A stretch of 64,000 nt of DNA from NCBI GenBank assembly GCA_022577435.1, contig JAKOON010000013.1, positions 796,001 through 860,000 on the forward strand, read 5' to 3'. The DNA is from Embiotoca jacksoni (taxonomy: Eukaryota > Chordata > Actinopteri > Embiotocidae). This document shows, in pieces, positions 34,358 through 46,325 of the stretch. The notes under the pieces are model-generated. The model saw only the letters and a list, made by a program, of their open reading frames with translations, was not told the DNA's origin and did no database searches. The translations under genes were made by a program, and so were the position numbers. How positions within the stretch are numbered: position 1 is the first letter of the stretch; every line of letters begins with the position of its first letter.

Positions 34358-34875
34358 CCGCACCTCCCTGGCTGCAAGCTGTTCTGTGAGAACGATAGCG
34401 CACATCCTCATGAAATCCTTGAGTTACACTAATATGCTTATCTAGAAAAGACTCCCCGCTGCCAAGATATGTGGCAATTAAGTGTATCTCATCTTAATCC
34501 GATGAAAGTCCACCGGAAAAAAAAAAGAAAAAGAATAAAAAAGATAATTTCAGTGCAGGTTTGCCAGAAAGCAGGACGAGTATCATCCTTATTAGCAGGC
34601 TCTCCTTGCAGCGGGTCGTACATTCACCAGACACTTCTTGAGAAAGGTGGCAGATGGGGTCATCATGCTGTCTGCAGCTGAGTAATTCCTCCCCGGTACA
34701 TCGGAGAGTGAACTCGGAAGGATTGCCCGTCTAGTTTACATCCTGGAAGATGATGAGAGCGTTGCCTCTGAATATATAACATCCACGGATTACATCGCTA
34801 CCTTACAGTTATTGGGAACGCACTTACTTGCATATAAACAATTCATTGTATATAAACTGTTTTATTGTACGTAAA

Positions 34876-34936
34876 CCAGAAAGGAATTCCTGCAAAGTCG
34901 TATCATATTTTTTAACTTGAACAATAACAACAAAAC
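34876..34936 (+). repeat. 61-bp local direct repeat, unit 1
   Basis: Begins CCAGAAAGGAATTCCT and ends AACTTGAACAATAACAACAA. About 80% identical to the unit at 35166-35226, 290 bp downstream and in the same orientation. Confidence 0.75.
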
Positions 34937-35165
34937 GAGGGATGGGGCGCGAATTTTGAATATTCACATAGTCGTTATGATCTACAAAAGTGATTAGTAT
35001 ATGCGACTATCGTTCTTCCTTATTTCCTGTTTTTACCGGCGCCTGGTTGTAATCAGTTTATTATCACTGGGCGTAATATTTGATTAAATACCGAATAGTT
35101 CTGAGTGACTTTTTTGAATAGTAGTTTTGCTTGAAATGCCCATTCTCAATATAAACATCATTTTT

Positions 35166-35226
35166 CCAGAAAGGAAATCCTCAAAAGTCTTTTATATATA
35201 TTTAACTTGAACATTAACAACAAAAC
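35166..35226 (+). repeat. 61-bp local direct repeat, unit 2
   Basis: Begins CCAGAAAGGAAATCCT and ends AACTTGAACATTAACAACAA. The pair may be a decayed tandem duplication or the two ends of an unrecognised element of about 350 bp. Confidence 0.75.
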
Positions 35227-35912
35227 CCTTCAGGTCAGCTCTTAATACTGAGCCACACTGATATAGTGACTCATACCTCGTACAATCTTATCATCTGATA
35301 GACCAATACTCACTCCCCTTACACAAAGAGTTGATATATCAACACTGTACATGGCAATCAAACAGCCACCATCTTCCTTTACCACAGGTTGGTGTAGTTG
35401 CGCAACATTAGGAGCCCATGTGACGGCATTTTTTGTAGCTCAGTGGTTGTTACTGAACTGCTCGTGCCTCTTTTCCTTTGTTATTTATGCATACAGCTAT
35501 TTTTTGAGGCAGATGCTAATCTTTGGCACTGATGAGTCAATCAGGATGCATCCATTCCCTTCTGATTCTTGGAAGCGTATAGCTGAAAATCACTAACCCT
35601 CGTGCAGAAAATAAACTGGACTCTACTACTGGAACTCATGATTCCTGAAAATACATGAATCCTCCTCCCACTTTTCTGCTCAATATAGTGCATTTGAAAA
35701 CGTGCACCTGCATCGCTTATGAAGACTTGACATGGGCTTCATCCTATGGGACGATAAAATGTGGAACCAGTACTCGTGTTCAATGATTTGGTTTCTCTGT
35801 AATGAGAGAAAAAAAAGTCTGAAAAGGTCAAGAGAACCATTGTAGTTCAATGAGTTCATGTGACGCTGGCTGTCCAAGCCACAGTTTGGAACAATGCATT
35901 TGAGCAAAGGAG

Positions 35913-35938
35913 CAAAAAAAAAAAAAAAAAAAAAAAAA
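35913..35938. repeat. Poly(A) run, about 26 bp
   Basis: Long uninterrupted A run with no recognisable retroposon body upstream. Confidence 0.9.
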
Positions 35939-36284
35939 GTAGCTCCAGTGATATATAACATGAGGGCAGTTTTATGTTAGCTTCACAGAATCATAATTTC
36001 TCAAACTGAGTCGAGCTATTTGGGTCCCTAGAATACTTCTGCATTGCTGTTGAATGTATAATGAGGACCTCACATGCAGGCGGGCGGGCAGCCACTGGAC
36101 TAAAAAATCATCACAACACCATTTCCCCTCCAGATCCATAATAGATGACAGTCACAACCAAACCATCTTTCATCACTAGTTCACATTGGGTCAAAAAGCC
36201 TCTTTTTCATACAAAGCAGACCGAGGTAAGTAGAGCCCGGATGGATATAATCTGTCACATCCAATCAATCCACACACTCCAAGA

Positions 36285-36470
36285 ATGAAAGGAGAGCGGG
36301 GCGGGGTTAAAGAAGAGAGCGAAGAAAATGGGGAGGGCAGAGATCAGACCGGCTGTGGGAAAGAAAAAAAAAGACAGAGAAGGGGAGGGGAATTGGAAAA
36401 AAATGAAAGATGGAAAGTCAACTGCAGAGACAGGGAGAGCTTCAATCAAAAACCTCCACTTGAATAAGTC
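36285..36470. repeat. Purine-rich tract
   Basis: About 185 bp, mostly A and G on the plus strand (GGAGAGCGGGGCGGGG, GAAAGAAAAAAAAAGAC). Confidence 0.6.
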
Positions 36471-36545
36471 ATGTCTTTCTAATAGACTCCAGGAAATAGT
36501 CATGAATATATAAAGAGGAAATGTGCATCAATCAGATCCTCTTAC

Positions 36546-36594
36546 CTCCTCATCTTTGTGGGCACAGAAAATTGTCCCTTTTTCAGTCACTAAT
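36546..36594 (-). CDS. Candidate 49-nt internal exon (unrecognised)
   Basis: On the minus strand a strong pyrimidine tract (TTTTCTTTTTTGCTTCTGTC) ends in GCGCCAG directly before 36594. The 3' boundary is GATGAGGAG|GTAAGA, a strong donor. Only one frame is open, and it reads LVTEKGTIFCAHKDEE after one leading base (intron phase 2 in, phase 0 out). This is the most convincing exon-like object in the window by splice signals, but it is only 16 codons and I match it to no protein. Chance occurrence is possible. Confidence 0.27.
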
Positions 36595-36649
36595 CTGGCG
36601 CAGTGACAGAAGCAAAAAAGAAAATAGGGAGATGAGGAGAAGGCAGAGC

Positions 36650-36715
36650 AGAGAGAGAGGGAGGGAGGGAGAGAAGGAGGGAGGGAGAGAAGGAGGGAGG
36701 GAGGGAGGGAGAGGG
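36650..36715. repeat. (GGGA)n purine array
   Basis: GAGGGAGGGAGAGAAGGAGG-type tandem tetranucleotides. On the minus strand it is the pyrimidine stretch upstream of the candidate exon at 36546. Confidence 0.9.
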
Positions 36716-37044
36716 GTGGGTGTTTCCAAAAACATGTCTGCAGGCAGAGAAGGATGTGGCATGGAAATAAAAAATATAACCCGAGCATATTTTAATAATT
36801 TTTCTTTATTTCAACTCCAATCTGGCCATGTCATGCAGGCAAACAGCAAAGAGACAGTAAATTAGAGTGTGAAAAGAAACGAAGCATGATGGCGGCTCTC
36901 GAGTCCGACGGCACCTGTAACCTTTTTATTTATTTATTTATTCTCGGGGTGGGAGGTGAGACATCCGGCAGGCTGGAGGAGAGACCGGCAGATTAAAGAG
37001 CCTTTTCATTCTACAATAGGAACGGCTGGGATGCTTTCTTTTTC

Positions 37045-37046
<2 letters not shown>

Positions 37047-37091
<45 letters not shown>
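37047..37091. repeat. (TG)22 microsatellite
   Basis: A 45-bp TG array. Confidence 0.96.
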
Positions 37092-37092
<1 letters not shown>

Positions 37093-37195
37093 GCTGGCTA
37101 CGGTTTGTCACCTGCATTGCAGCGGGAGCTAAATTTAGAGTTGAGTTTGACAGAAATACGACTGTTTTACTTTCATCCTGCCACGACATGTCAAA

Positions 37196-37316
37196 GATGG
37201 ATGGAAGGAAGGAAAAATAGGTAGATAGATGGAAAATAGGTAGATAAATAGATGGATGGATGGATAGAGAGAAAGAAATATAGAGAAATGGATAGATAGA
37301 TAGGTATATAGATAGG

Positions 37317-37353
<37 letters not shown>

Positions 37354-37376
37354 GGATAGATGGATGGATGGATGGA
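37196..37376. repeat. Compound (GATG)n/(GATA)n tetranucleotide array
   Basis: About 180 bp of GGAA, GATA and GATG units, purest (GATA) at 37315-37350. Confidence 0.95.
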
Positions 37377-37821
37377 GACTTTGACAGAAATCAGACAGCA
37401 GGAGGTTGGTGGGAAGCACCAGCTGCCATCCCCACTTCTCTTTCATTTTTTTTTATTATTTTTTTTCCCACCTCTTCTCTTTCGCTCCCTCCATCTCTCG
37501 ACATCTCGGTCACGATACGAGACACCGTGCTTCGTGAGCTGCGCTGCTAAGCATGTTTGCGTATATGCAATGTGGGCATGTGTGGCCGTGCGTGGGATGA
37601 TAATCAGCGCGCTAATGCTCGCGCTGCCTGTTGGGTTAGCGTCTGCCCTTTTGTTCCAGCTCGGCCCAGATGTAAAGGGAACGAGACTCAGGCAGCAAGG
37701 CTGAGCCAACACACCCGGAAAAGAAAAAAACAGAACAAGAAAAAACCCTCTCAGAGTTGCACATAATAAACACACTGGCCTCATTTACGATTGCCGTCTA
37801 ACTGATTTTTCTCCTCCGCAG

Positions 37822-37896
37822 CTGCAGGAGAATTTTAATTTTTCGCCTAATCAGCTTTGTAGGGTCTTCCAGGATGTCACTAGAGGCTCCAGCCAG
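37822..37896 (+). CDS. Candidate 75-nt exon with GC donor (unrecognised)
   Basis: The acceptor GATTTTTCTCCTCCGCAG is strong. The segment is open in frame as LQENFNFSPNQLCRVFQDVT... and ends AGCCAG followed by GCAAGC, a possible minor-type GC donor. A second acceptor-like TATATTCCAG follows at 37946. No family recognised. Confidence 0.15.
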
Positions 37897-38183
37897 GCAA
37901 GCAGCTACTGTGCATTATATACGGCATTATCTCTTTTATATTCCAGATGGCTGTGCTACGACACGGACAAGTACTTCCTGTGCAATTAATGTCGAACCAG
38001 ACACATATGGTGGGCATTACCTCGGACAGTATACACCAAATGGAAAAAAAAAAAAACTATACCAAATGCTACAAATCGTTTAGTTTAATACTGCATTCAT
38101 ATCATGTTGAATTCACTGTAAAGTGTCGTCAATGGGGGAACAAACAACGAATGGCAGTGACGGTTTCGGGTTCCAAATTTTTG

Positions 38184-38634
38184 TCCGCCGCCATTTTTCT
38201 AGTTCAGAGCGGTTTGGAGCAGGAAGTGACCATATTTGGATGAGCTGGGGGAGGAGCCAGCGGTGGATCTGACCGATCTGATTGGAAATCTGACGATACC
38301 ACATCCTGCCCATCGATAGCTGTAACTTGACTGCACCACAGGCCTGTCAATCAAACAGACACGCCCCCAAAAACAGGTCTTCTTGAATCTTCTTTTCTCA
38401 TGAATGAGGGATTATTTTCAGATGGACCTCCAGAAAACTAATAAGAAGGAGTGACTTTAGCTAACAACACCGAGATAACTGATGGACACATTTTATTCAC
38501 TTTGGATTTGATGAGAGAAGTTGAATGGGAGTCTATGGAGCCGGAGGCTTTTTGGAGCCGACCTCTAGTGGCACTCGCTGGTATTGCAGCTTTAGCCTTA
38601 TTTTTCAGAGCCAGAAGCTACGAACACTTTTATA
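38184..38634 (+). repeat. Family A repeat, copy 7
   Basis: Near full length from CGCCGCCATTTTTCTAG to CTACGAACACTTTTATA. The core is identical to the other young copies apart from one or two bases. A short deletion removes most of the CTTAAGACACTTCTGCATCG segment after GGTATTGCAGCT. The sense frame from 38451 is retained. Confidence 0.9.
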
Positions 38635-40549
38635 CTTGTGGGGAAAAACGTGCTAGACTTGCCAATTTCAAGTAGGACGTGAGAATTTTTCTTGACTTTC
38701 TCCCATTTGGTGTCAACAGCACATGCAGTAAACATACAAGTCAAAGACAATAAATATCACAATTATGGTTTCCTTCTATTCTAGTAGAGTCAGCCTAAAT
38801 TACAACTAGTAATTGATTTATGAGTCATTTCTATAGTCGCACGGCAAATGAAACAGATTTTTGGATGTGGGGTTCAATCTGGCAGCAAAAACATCATCTT
38901 GTTTTCACCGCCGCCTCTCAGACGATGTGAGCGCAGAATACCAAGTAGGCTGAAATTAGTTCGAAGTTGTACCGGCACTCACAGCAAATTCATCACGGTT
39001 TATTAATAAAGCTCGGCAGCAGCAGCAGCAGCAGCACATGACAAATCTCAGCCATCATCAGCATCATCGCTTTATGACTTCTCTAATTGCGAAGATTATT
39101 GAACCCTGCACTCAACCTGGGAGACCACTATATATCGAGTTGCATGTGCGCGCTACTTTCAAGGTCTGTTTCACTTCTGATACTTGATGCTTCTTATATT
39201 ATATATGTATTATTCATTATATTTATTATGCATATAACGCTTAAGGTGACATTAATATCTGTTTTAAATCAATAGAATGATTGACATTTCATTTTGAGTC
39301 CTAAATAGATGGATGGATAGATTCATTATTGAACTACCAGGCCGCTTCAGAGGCCGACACCTCACCACCGATTGCGATTCTGAATTCAGCTAAAGCATCA
39401 GTTCCAGTGGCGCAGTGGTCCAAAGTTCACAATTCATATTAGATTGTATTAGATTTGGCTGTTTTTTTCTTTTCTTTTCGTCTCTCCTCAGTTTGTGTGT
39501 GTGTGTGTGTCTCGGTAATTGCCGAGGGAGGAGACAGATTGCATTGCATGTGCAGTTGGAGGTCTGACTCCTGCCATGAAGGGGGCTGCGTACGAGGCCA
39601 AGGAGACGGCGGCACGAAGGACCGCAAGTGGAAAAGAAAAAATATCATGCATTTTAGAAACTATTTAAATTGCATGTGTCCTCGAGTGTGACTCTGAACC
39701 CATACCTGCCCCTCCACCCCCCATAAGGAGTGACAGTGCACACATTGACCTCGTTGGCGGAAAAAGCCGAAATTTATATGGAGGAACCCCACCCCCTCCT
39801 CCTAATTAAGCCAAATGTAATGTGGAAAGTTGCAGGCGGGGGAAGAAAACAGATAGATATGGTTGGTTTGTTGACCGTGAGGTTGGCATGGCTCATTAAG
39901 GCTGTCAAAAATACAGGTGAAATGAGCACGAGACCACAATGCAACCGGACTCATAACAGAATCTGTGCAAGGAGCACAGGTCCAGGCCATTTTAATGTGT
40001 CTGCCTGGCTGAGAGAAAGAACGGGGGGGGGGCGGGTGGAGGTCACGCATTTCTGTTTATCTAATTATCATTTTCTCTGTCTCCTCCATCAGAGTGTTTC
40101 TCCGGGAACCCTACTGGAAAAATAATTATAAATTTCTCTCGCACAGCAACACATTTTTCACATCTTTGCTATCACAAAGACAAACTGCCAAATGATGCAG
40201 GCATAAATTCTCTCCTTAGACGGCGCTCACTCGTCGGGTGGATAGGTACCAGAGATCGACACGCTGAGGAGGGAAACAATTTCAAATCATTGAAATGCAA
40301 AATTGGAGTAAAAAAAAAATTGTCCCAGTGTTGTTGTGTTTCATCATATTTTTTTTTTACATTGCTTCATCCATCAAATGCCAAAAAGAATGGCGCTCGT
40401 ACAACCTTTCTGACTGCGTCCCAAAGCACCAGTGGAAGCTTTAGATAGAAATGATGTCTGTTTTCCACAGAACACAGGGGGATGAGAGGATCTGAAAGTC
40501 TCGGAGTTTGAAGCGTATTAATATATGTTGTTGTGATTGAGAGTATTGT
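38635..40549. other. Non-coding; (CAG)7 at 39015-39035
   Basis: Contains a short (CAG) run, (GT)8 at 39494-39510, and an isolated GTGGCGCAGTGGTC at 39407-39420 that resembles a tRNA A-box of a SINE but lacks a B-box. The segment 40100-40215 is unique and resembles conserved non-coding DNA. No gene recognised. Confidence 0.4.
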
Positions 40550-40750
40550 TTTACCTCCGCTGAGAAATGTATGTTTTTGATTCAGCGTGTTTGTTTTTCA
40601 GCCAGATTATAGGAAATCCACCCGTCCGATTGTTATGAAATTTGGTAGAAGGGTGTAGCATTGGCTAAGGAAAAACTCACTACATTTTGAAGTGGATCCG
40701 ATTGACCGGGCGGATCCACGAGGCATTTTCATGAACATTGTGAGATAGAC
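40550..40750 (+). repeat. Ancient dispersed repeat fragment
   Basis: Ordered motifs CCAGATTATAGGAAATCCAC, CGATTGTTATGAAATTTGGT, GAAGGGTGTAGCATTGGC, TTTTGAAGTGGATCCGA and GGGCGGATCCACGAGGCATT match a widely spread, old vertebrate interspersed repeat (recognised from general knowledge, name not certain). Diverged and incomplete. Confidence 0.6.
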
Positions 40751-41751
40751 AATTTGGGCCACTGAAACCAATACATCTTACAATCCATTAGATGGGAGCA
40801 AAGTTCAATCATGACAAAACAAAGGCCATCGTAGAGATGCGTTGACTCCACATCACATTAGATATACACAGGTAGCAATAATACTCTGGGATACACGTGT
40901 ACCTCCTCAAACTTAATACATCGAGCAGTCGTTATGGAGAACGAGTAGACGTTGGTTTCATGCGGGAGAACCGGAACAGAACCGGTAAAACAGCTGAGAT
41001 GTGAGGCTTCAAGCATGTTTTGATATTATTCTAACAGTATTGTTAATGCATGCAGACATATATACAGATACACACTGTATAGTAGTTGCAGTTGCAGATT
41101 TGTATATCATAGAAGAGTGGACTGAAAACCTTGACTGAGCTCTCTACTCTCTGAGTGCCCTTCAGGTTTGGATAAGTATTGGGTTTTTATGATCTGATAT
41201 TTTATTCTGAACTACAGATGAACTACTATTAACTGCATTAACCACATGGCAGATGTCAGTATACCTGTATGTAATGCTTCATTTTTATTGGTAGAGTTTA
41301 AGATTAGTTTATAATGAACTTAATGTCATCAGCCCATAATCACACTTCAGTGCTTTACAATCTGTGTGATTTATGACATTCTCGATCTTTACACTCCTGA
41401 CTCTTGACTAAGAAAAAAAGAAAAAGTCATTAAAAAAACACAAAATGTAAAATAATATCACTAAGTAGCCCAAAAACAGAGTAGAAAAATTATGCAAAAT
41501 TAATGTAAGGACATATAGAATACAAAAGATGCAATATAGAGTCAATAACTACAAAGTAATAACACCATTAATGAAATGTAGCAGGTGTACAACAACTGCA
41601 AATTACTATTAAGTGTGTTAAAGAGTTGAAAGAGTGTAAAAGTGTTGAGCATGAATAATCCAGATCCATAACGAAGATATCAAGCGGCTTCCACATGCTG
41701 CTGCCCAAGAGCTGTTAGAGCCTCGATCACAAACCCAGCTCACTGGAAAGA

Positions 41752-41753
<2 letters not shown>
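40751..41753. other. Non-coding, nothing recognised
   Basis: Unique, AT-rich toward 41400-41600. No gene. Confidence 0.4.

Positions 41754-41806
<53 letters not shown>
41754..41806. repeat. (CA)26 microsatellite
   Basis: A 53-bp CA array. Confidence 0.96.
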
Positions 41807-41811
<5 letters not shown>

Positions 41812-44800
41812 GTACACACTCCAGCCTATCATTCACACAGAGAGAGAAGAAAGAGACCAGAGGTGATGAGAGTGGGTGTCGTGTTTAGTCATAGAAAACA
41901 CACAATGGCAAAATGGTTATGAGCAGAGACTCGGCAAACACCGGCTGTGTCTCCAGGAGGACGAAGACCCAGATAAAAGTAGACTGGATGAAAAGTAGAC
42001 GGGAACCGTGGAGCAAAAACCGGCAGATAGTCCTGATAAAAAAAAATAATAATAATAAAAACAGGGAGGGAGAGAGAGGACAAAATCTATACTTTATACC
42101 GTTTCTATCTGCCCTTTGGACCTGTCTCGGACGATAAAGTTTGTTATTCAGAACTAGCAAGTTTCTCAACAGATTTGTATTTTCACACATTAAATTTACC
42201 TTGTCGACCCGTAGAATCACAGTTTATCAGCGAGCTCATGGTTCAAGTCCAACAACTCTGCTTTATTTCTGTAGTTAAAATGAAATTACAGACGATAACA
42301 GTTTGCAGAAAGTTGCAGATTTAGCCACAAAAAGGGAAACAAAGAAGTATCTTGAACGCCAAAGTTTACACACCTGTCACACAACGTCATACTTTTATTG
42401 TTGTGTTTGTGCTGAAGTTGCTTAAGTTTTCATCCTTATGTCAAACGCAACCGTAATTTACCTTCTGATTCATCCCCAACAACTTTTATCACAAGAGAAA
42501 ATAAGAAAATTTAACAGCAACATCCATATTTTAATGACATTATATCCAGGATTAGGAGTTTGTATAAATTGACATAATTCAATACTGTGAATACCCTCTC
42601 AAAAGCGTTACCCAAAAAAATACATGACGTGAATTTTAACGTTAAAGATAGATTTCCTTCTATTATACGATCATTCATTTCTTGGCCAGTATATTTGACA
42701 TAGTTTCTACCTGTATCTTAACTTTCTTTGATGCCCACTTGTGAATTAGAAGCACATTTGTAAAGAGTTCCATTGTCGTACAGATGAAGGAGAGAAAACG
42801 AATAAATAAAGCAATTACTCCCAAGCTGTGTCCAACGTAATTCGACCCAAAGTCAGACTAAAACTGAAACAAACAAGTCTTAATAAGTCTGTTGGCACAG
42901 CTGAGCCGTAGGCTGTTTAAAAATTCGGACACATGCTCACGCAGTATGGAAGAAGTGTTGTCAAGCTGCACCGTCCTGCTGGAATTTCCTCACGATTTGT
43001 GCCAAACCAAAATATGACGGCGCGGTGGTGAGAAGTCTGATCGCGGTCCAGGCTCAATGTAAACACACCATTTTAAAAATAACCGGCTTATTTCAAGTGA
43101 AGCAGTGAAAAATCAAGCGATTTGGTTTTGCGTGATGACTTCATCCATCAAAGCTCAGCTCAGTTCAGACGGCCGGCATCAAGAAAAGAACGACGCGAGC
43201 CTTCAAATGAGAGATGGCCTTAATGGATCGGCGGGAACGTCGAACGAGAGGAGACGAAGACATTTATCATCACTGTCTAATGGGTCAAGTCTTTTCTCTT
43301 TCTTTGGGGATCCCATCCACCTCCAAAATATGAACCAAATGAAACCATCACAGCTTCATGATCAAACGCTAAACTGCAGTTTTAAAGCTGGTTTTTTTTT
43401 TTTCTTTTATGCCCCAAAAAGAAAATAATAAAATAAATGCTTTGCTTTGCAGTATGTGCAGATTTTAAAGTGACCTAAAGTGTCGCTTCACAGTGAAAGA
43501 GACAGTTGTATTTTTTTCTTTGCTTTGATTCCTTGATTGAAGCCAAAGTGCCTTCCGGTTCAAATCCTCCAATGGCCGCCGCCATCGCTGGTTCCAGGAA
43601 AACTGCATTGAAGCAAAGGACAAAAATCCTCCATTTTCTGCTTTACTGCGTGTTGGAAAAATTCTCTTCGCATTACTCGCATGAGTTACGGACACTCAAG
43701 TTAAATACTTTCATCTTGCTCAGACGCATATTCGCGTCTTTTGCTTTAACTCTGTATGCAACCGCTCCGCTGAAATAATGTGTTTAGAATGCAAAAGTCC
43801 AAACTTTGGTAGTTTCACGTCTTTGTAGAAGTTTGAAACTTGAAATTGCTTTACTAAAAGATTACTTTGCTTTATTATTCAAGTTTACTTTGTGGTGAGT
43901 TTTTTTTTTATTTTTCCGCCTCTGTTTAAATCCCGATAGTAAGAAAACAGAGGTTTTATATCCAAAGTATGTTGTTGCACCAGTAGAGTTTTTCTCTGCA
44001 CATCAGTGTCCACGGTCTCCTTCCCAGGTGGCCGTCGGCGAGCGTGTTCCTCACGCAGCGGTCGGTCTTCTGCAGCGCGTCTGAAGCGAGCAGATAATTC
44101 CCTGCGGTTTCGCTGTAGCGAGCGCTCTCCTCATCTTCTCTCCGACCCGGCCGCAGATTAATGGGCTGGTGGCTGAATTCAGACGCTCCGTCTTCTCCGA
44201 TAATCAAAGGCAGAGCCGAGAAGCTACCGAGAGAGAGAGTTTGTTTAAGGAAAAGAAAAAAAAAAAAAAGAAAAGCAGGAAGAGAAAAGTAAAGTGACAT
44301 TTTGCCGCCGTTTGTCGCGTTCGTATATCAGATGGTGAAAACGTCGGCGGCAGTGTGTTGTTGCGTCGGCTTGATCCCGAAATAAACTGACCTGCTTCAT
44401 TAGAACAGTAAACTGTGGCAGCCCGGGCCCGTATGCATCTTTTTTTTTTTTATCTTTCTCTGTGCTGTTTGTTTGCCGCGATTCTCATGTTGACAGTCGC
44501 AGTGCAGAAAAGTGTGTCAGGCTGGGAAATCTATTCCATTACTGTACTTCTATTTTCAGCTCTACAAAGTCACGAGCGTCGCTGTTGGGCTCAGGCTAAC
44601 ATCTGAGTAAAGAACAAGAAATAAAAGCCCTCATTGAAGCTTTTTCTGCATAAAGGGAGTGGGGGGGGAGGGAGGGAGGGAGGGAGGGGTGTTAGGATTC
44701 CTTGTTATTTTAAAACGCAGTCTGAGATTTGTTGCCGTGTTTGATTTCACTGAAACCGAGTCCTGTGAGAAGTGTGAGATAAGACAACTGGGAAATCCTG

Positions 44801-45254
44801 CCTCCGCTGTGCTCATCCCCCGGAGGAGGGGGGAGGAGGGGGGGGGGGGGTCCACAGTGGACCAAAGGAAAGAGGTTTTTTTTGTGGTGCAGAAGAACAT
44901 CTGAAACCGTTTCATCTCGCTCTTCTTCTTCACAGAGGTCTGACTTCGGACGGACACAGATCTCCGACAGCTCGTATAACGCTGACTTGACACTTTCCTC
45001 GCGATTCTTCGGGTCGGTGGCACTTCCCATCCGTAAATCCAAACTAACGAGCGATTCATTTTAAGTTCACTTCGGCCAAAACGGTGCAAAAGAGTCAGTA
45101 ACTAATTTGTTTGCGAATGTTTTCCCAGTAAGATGAGGCTTCCAGCTGTCAGCGTTGAAGCGTGTCGCTCTGACTCTTTTGATGCTGCTTTGATGGGGGC
45201 GACACTGTTTTGTACCTCCACACATACTTCTTTCATATTTCTGGTTTTCTCGTT
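41807..45254. other. Non-coding; G-rich tracts 44660-44850
   Basis: No gene recognised. (GGGA) units at 44665-44690 and a G-run at 44837-44850 occur. A strong acceptor-like TCTTCTTCTTCACAG ends near 44935 and is followed by an open frame of 43 codons to a stop at 45062, but no family or polyadenylation context supports a terminal exon. Confidence 0.4.
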
Positions 45255-45342
45255 TCATTTTTGCACACCGTGGGAAACAAATATTTCGATCTCCCTGTAT
45301 GTCTCGTAAATATGCCGAATCGACAATAAAGTTGACTTTGAA
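45255..45342 (+). repeat. LINE-type 3' terminal fragment
   Basis: TTTTTGCACACCGTGGGAAA, AAATATTTCGATCTCCCTGT and CGACAATAAAGTTGACTTTG follow the order at the 3' end of fish non-LTR retrotransposons, including the AATAAAGTTGACTTTGA terminus. The element is otherwise absent. Confidence 0.5.
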
Positions 45343-46141
45343 TGGCAGTGTGCACGTCGGGCCACCTGTCCACCCTGTAGCCCGGCCTTCGCCCATAAGT
45401 CAGCTGGGATAGACTCCATCTCCATCTGCCCCCGTGACCCTCTTCAGTGTAGAGCAGGTGTAAATCTAATGGATCAGAAACGGTCCGAATTAACACGACG
45501 GCCGCTTCAACATTAATCCTAGAAGTGTCTCTGACATGGGGAGAAATAAATTCTTTGTGCCTTTTAATGAGACGCTCTAACAGGTCTGTACTAGCAGTTT
45601 ATCTCGCACTGGATAACGGTCCACGGGATGCTTTAAACTTCAAAGTCTGATCTATTCATCCGAGCCTGTAATAGTCTGGGAAAACAACCGTGGAGATTCA
45701 TGAGGTAGCTTTCCTCTCCTCCAGCAGGGACTGAATGGCAGACCGGTCGCAGTAAGTGGTAGAATACTTTATTAATAGTGTGTGAGGTTGTCCAGTATGT
45801 GTCTACCGGTGGACGTCTCCATCCAGACTCCCATGCTGGGAGCACACACACCCCCACACCTCCCACCCCCGCCCCCTCTATAAGTGTTTCTCAGGACCCT
45901 ACGTCACTTTTGCTTCTTTCTCTGTAATGAGCAAAGCCATTATTTTTTATTCAACTTCTTAATTTAGATTTTTAAGTGCTCTTTTCCTTCAGCCTGGAAT
46001 CAGAAAACACAGCAGGGGAACTGATGCCTGCGGACAGCCAGGGACTGATGAGTGCTGGGGGACGGGGGGAGGAGGGGGAGGGTACATCCTTTGAGTTTCC
46101 CCCCATGGTGATTAATTAACCTTTCAGGTCCACATCATCAC

Positions 46142-46146
<5 letters not shown>

Positions 46147-46179
<33 letters not shown>
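46147..46179. repeat. (GT)16 microsatellite
   Basis: A 33-bp GT array, 75 bp before a long C-rich tract. Confidence 0.95.
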
Positions 46180-46180
<1 letters not shown>

Positions 46181-46252
46181 ACATGTGTGTAGAATCATAC
46201 TGACATCATACGTATGCCTCTGCGGGAGCTGCTGACATTTCCTCTGGACTTC

Positions 46253-46325
46253 ACCCCCCCCCCTCCTCAAACTCCCCCCCCCCCCCCCCACCTCCCACCT
46301 CCACCCCCCCCCCCCCCCCCCCCCC
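46253..46325. repeat. C-rich tract, 73 bp
   Basis: Four C runs of about 10 to 23 bases separated by TCCT, A and ACCT interruptions. The complement contains many G3+ runs compatible with a G-quadruplex. Confidence 0.93.

Noticed and set aside
37947..38090. Frame starting MAVLRHGQVLPVQL after acceptor TATATTCCAG
   Set aside because: It runs into a poly(A) stretch and lacks a good donor.
39406..39420. A-box-like AGTGGCGCAGTGGTC
   Set aside because: No B-box or SINE body follows, so it is too short to call a SINE.
42236..42252. GGTTCAAGTCC, a perfect tRNA B-box
   Set aside because: No A-box at the expected distance and no cloverleaf. The same holds for GGTTCAAATCC at about 43557.
44936..45064. 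Possible terminal exon after TCTTCTTCTTCACAG
   Set aside because: The 43-codon frame has no recognisable domain. The nearest AATAAA lies in what looks like a LINE tail.
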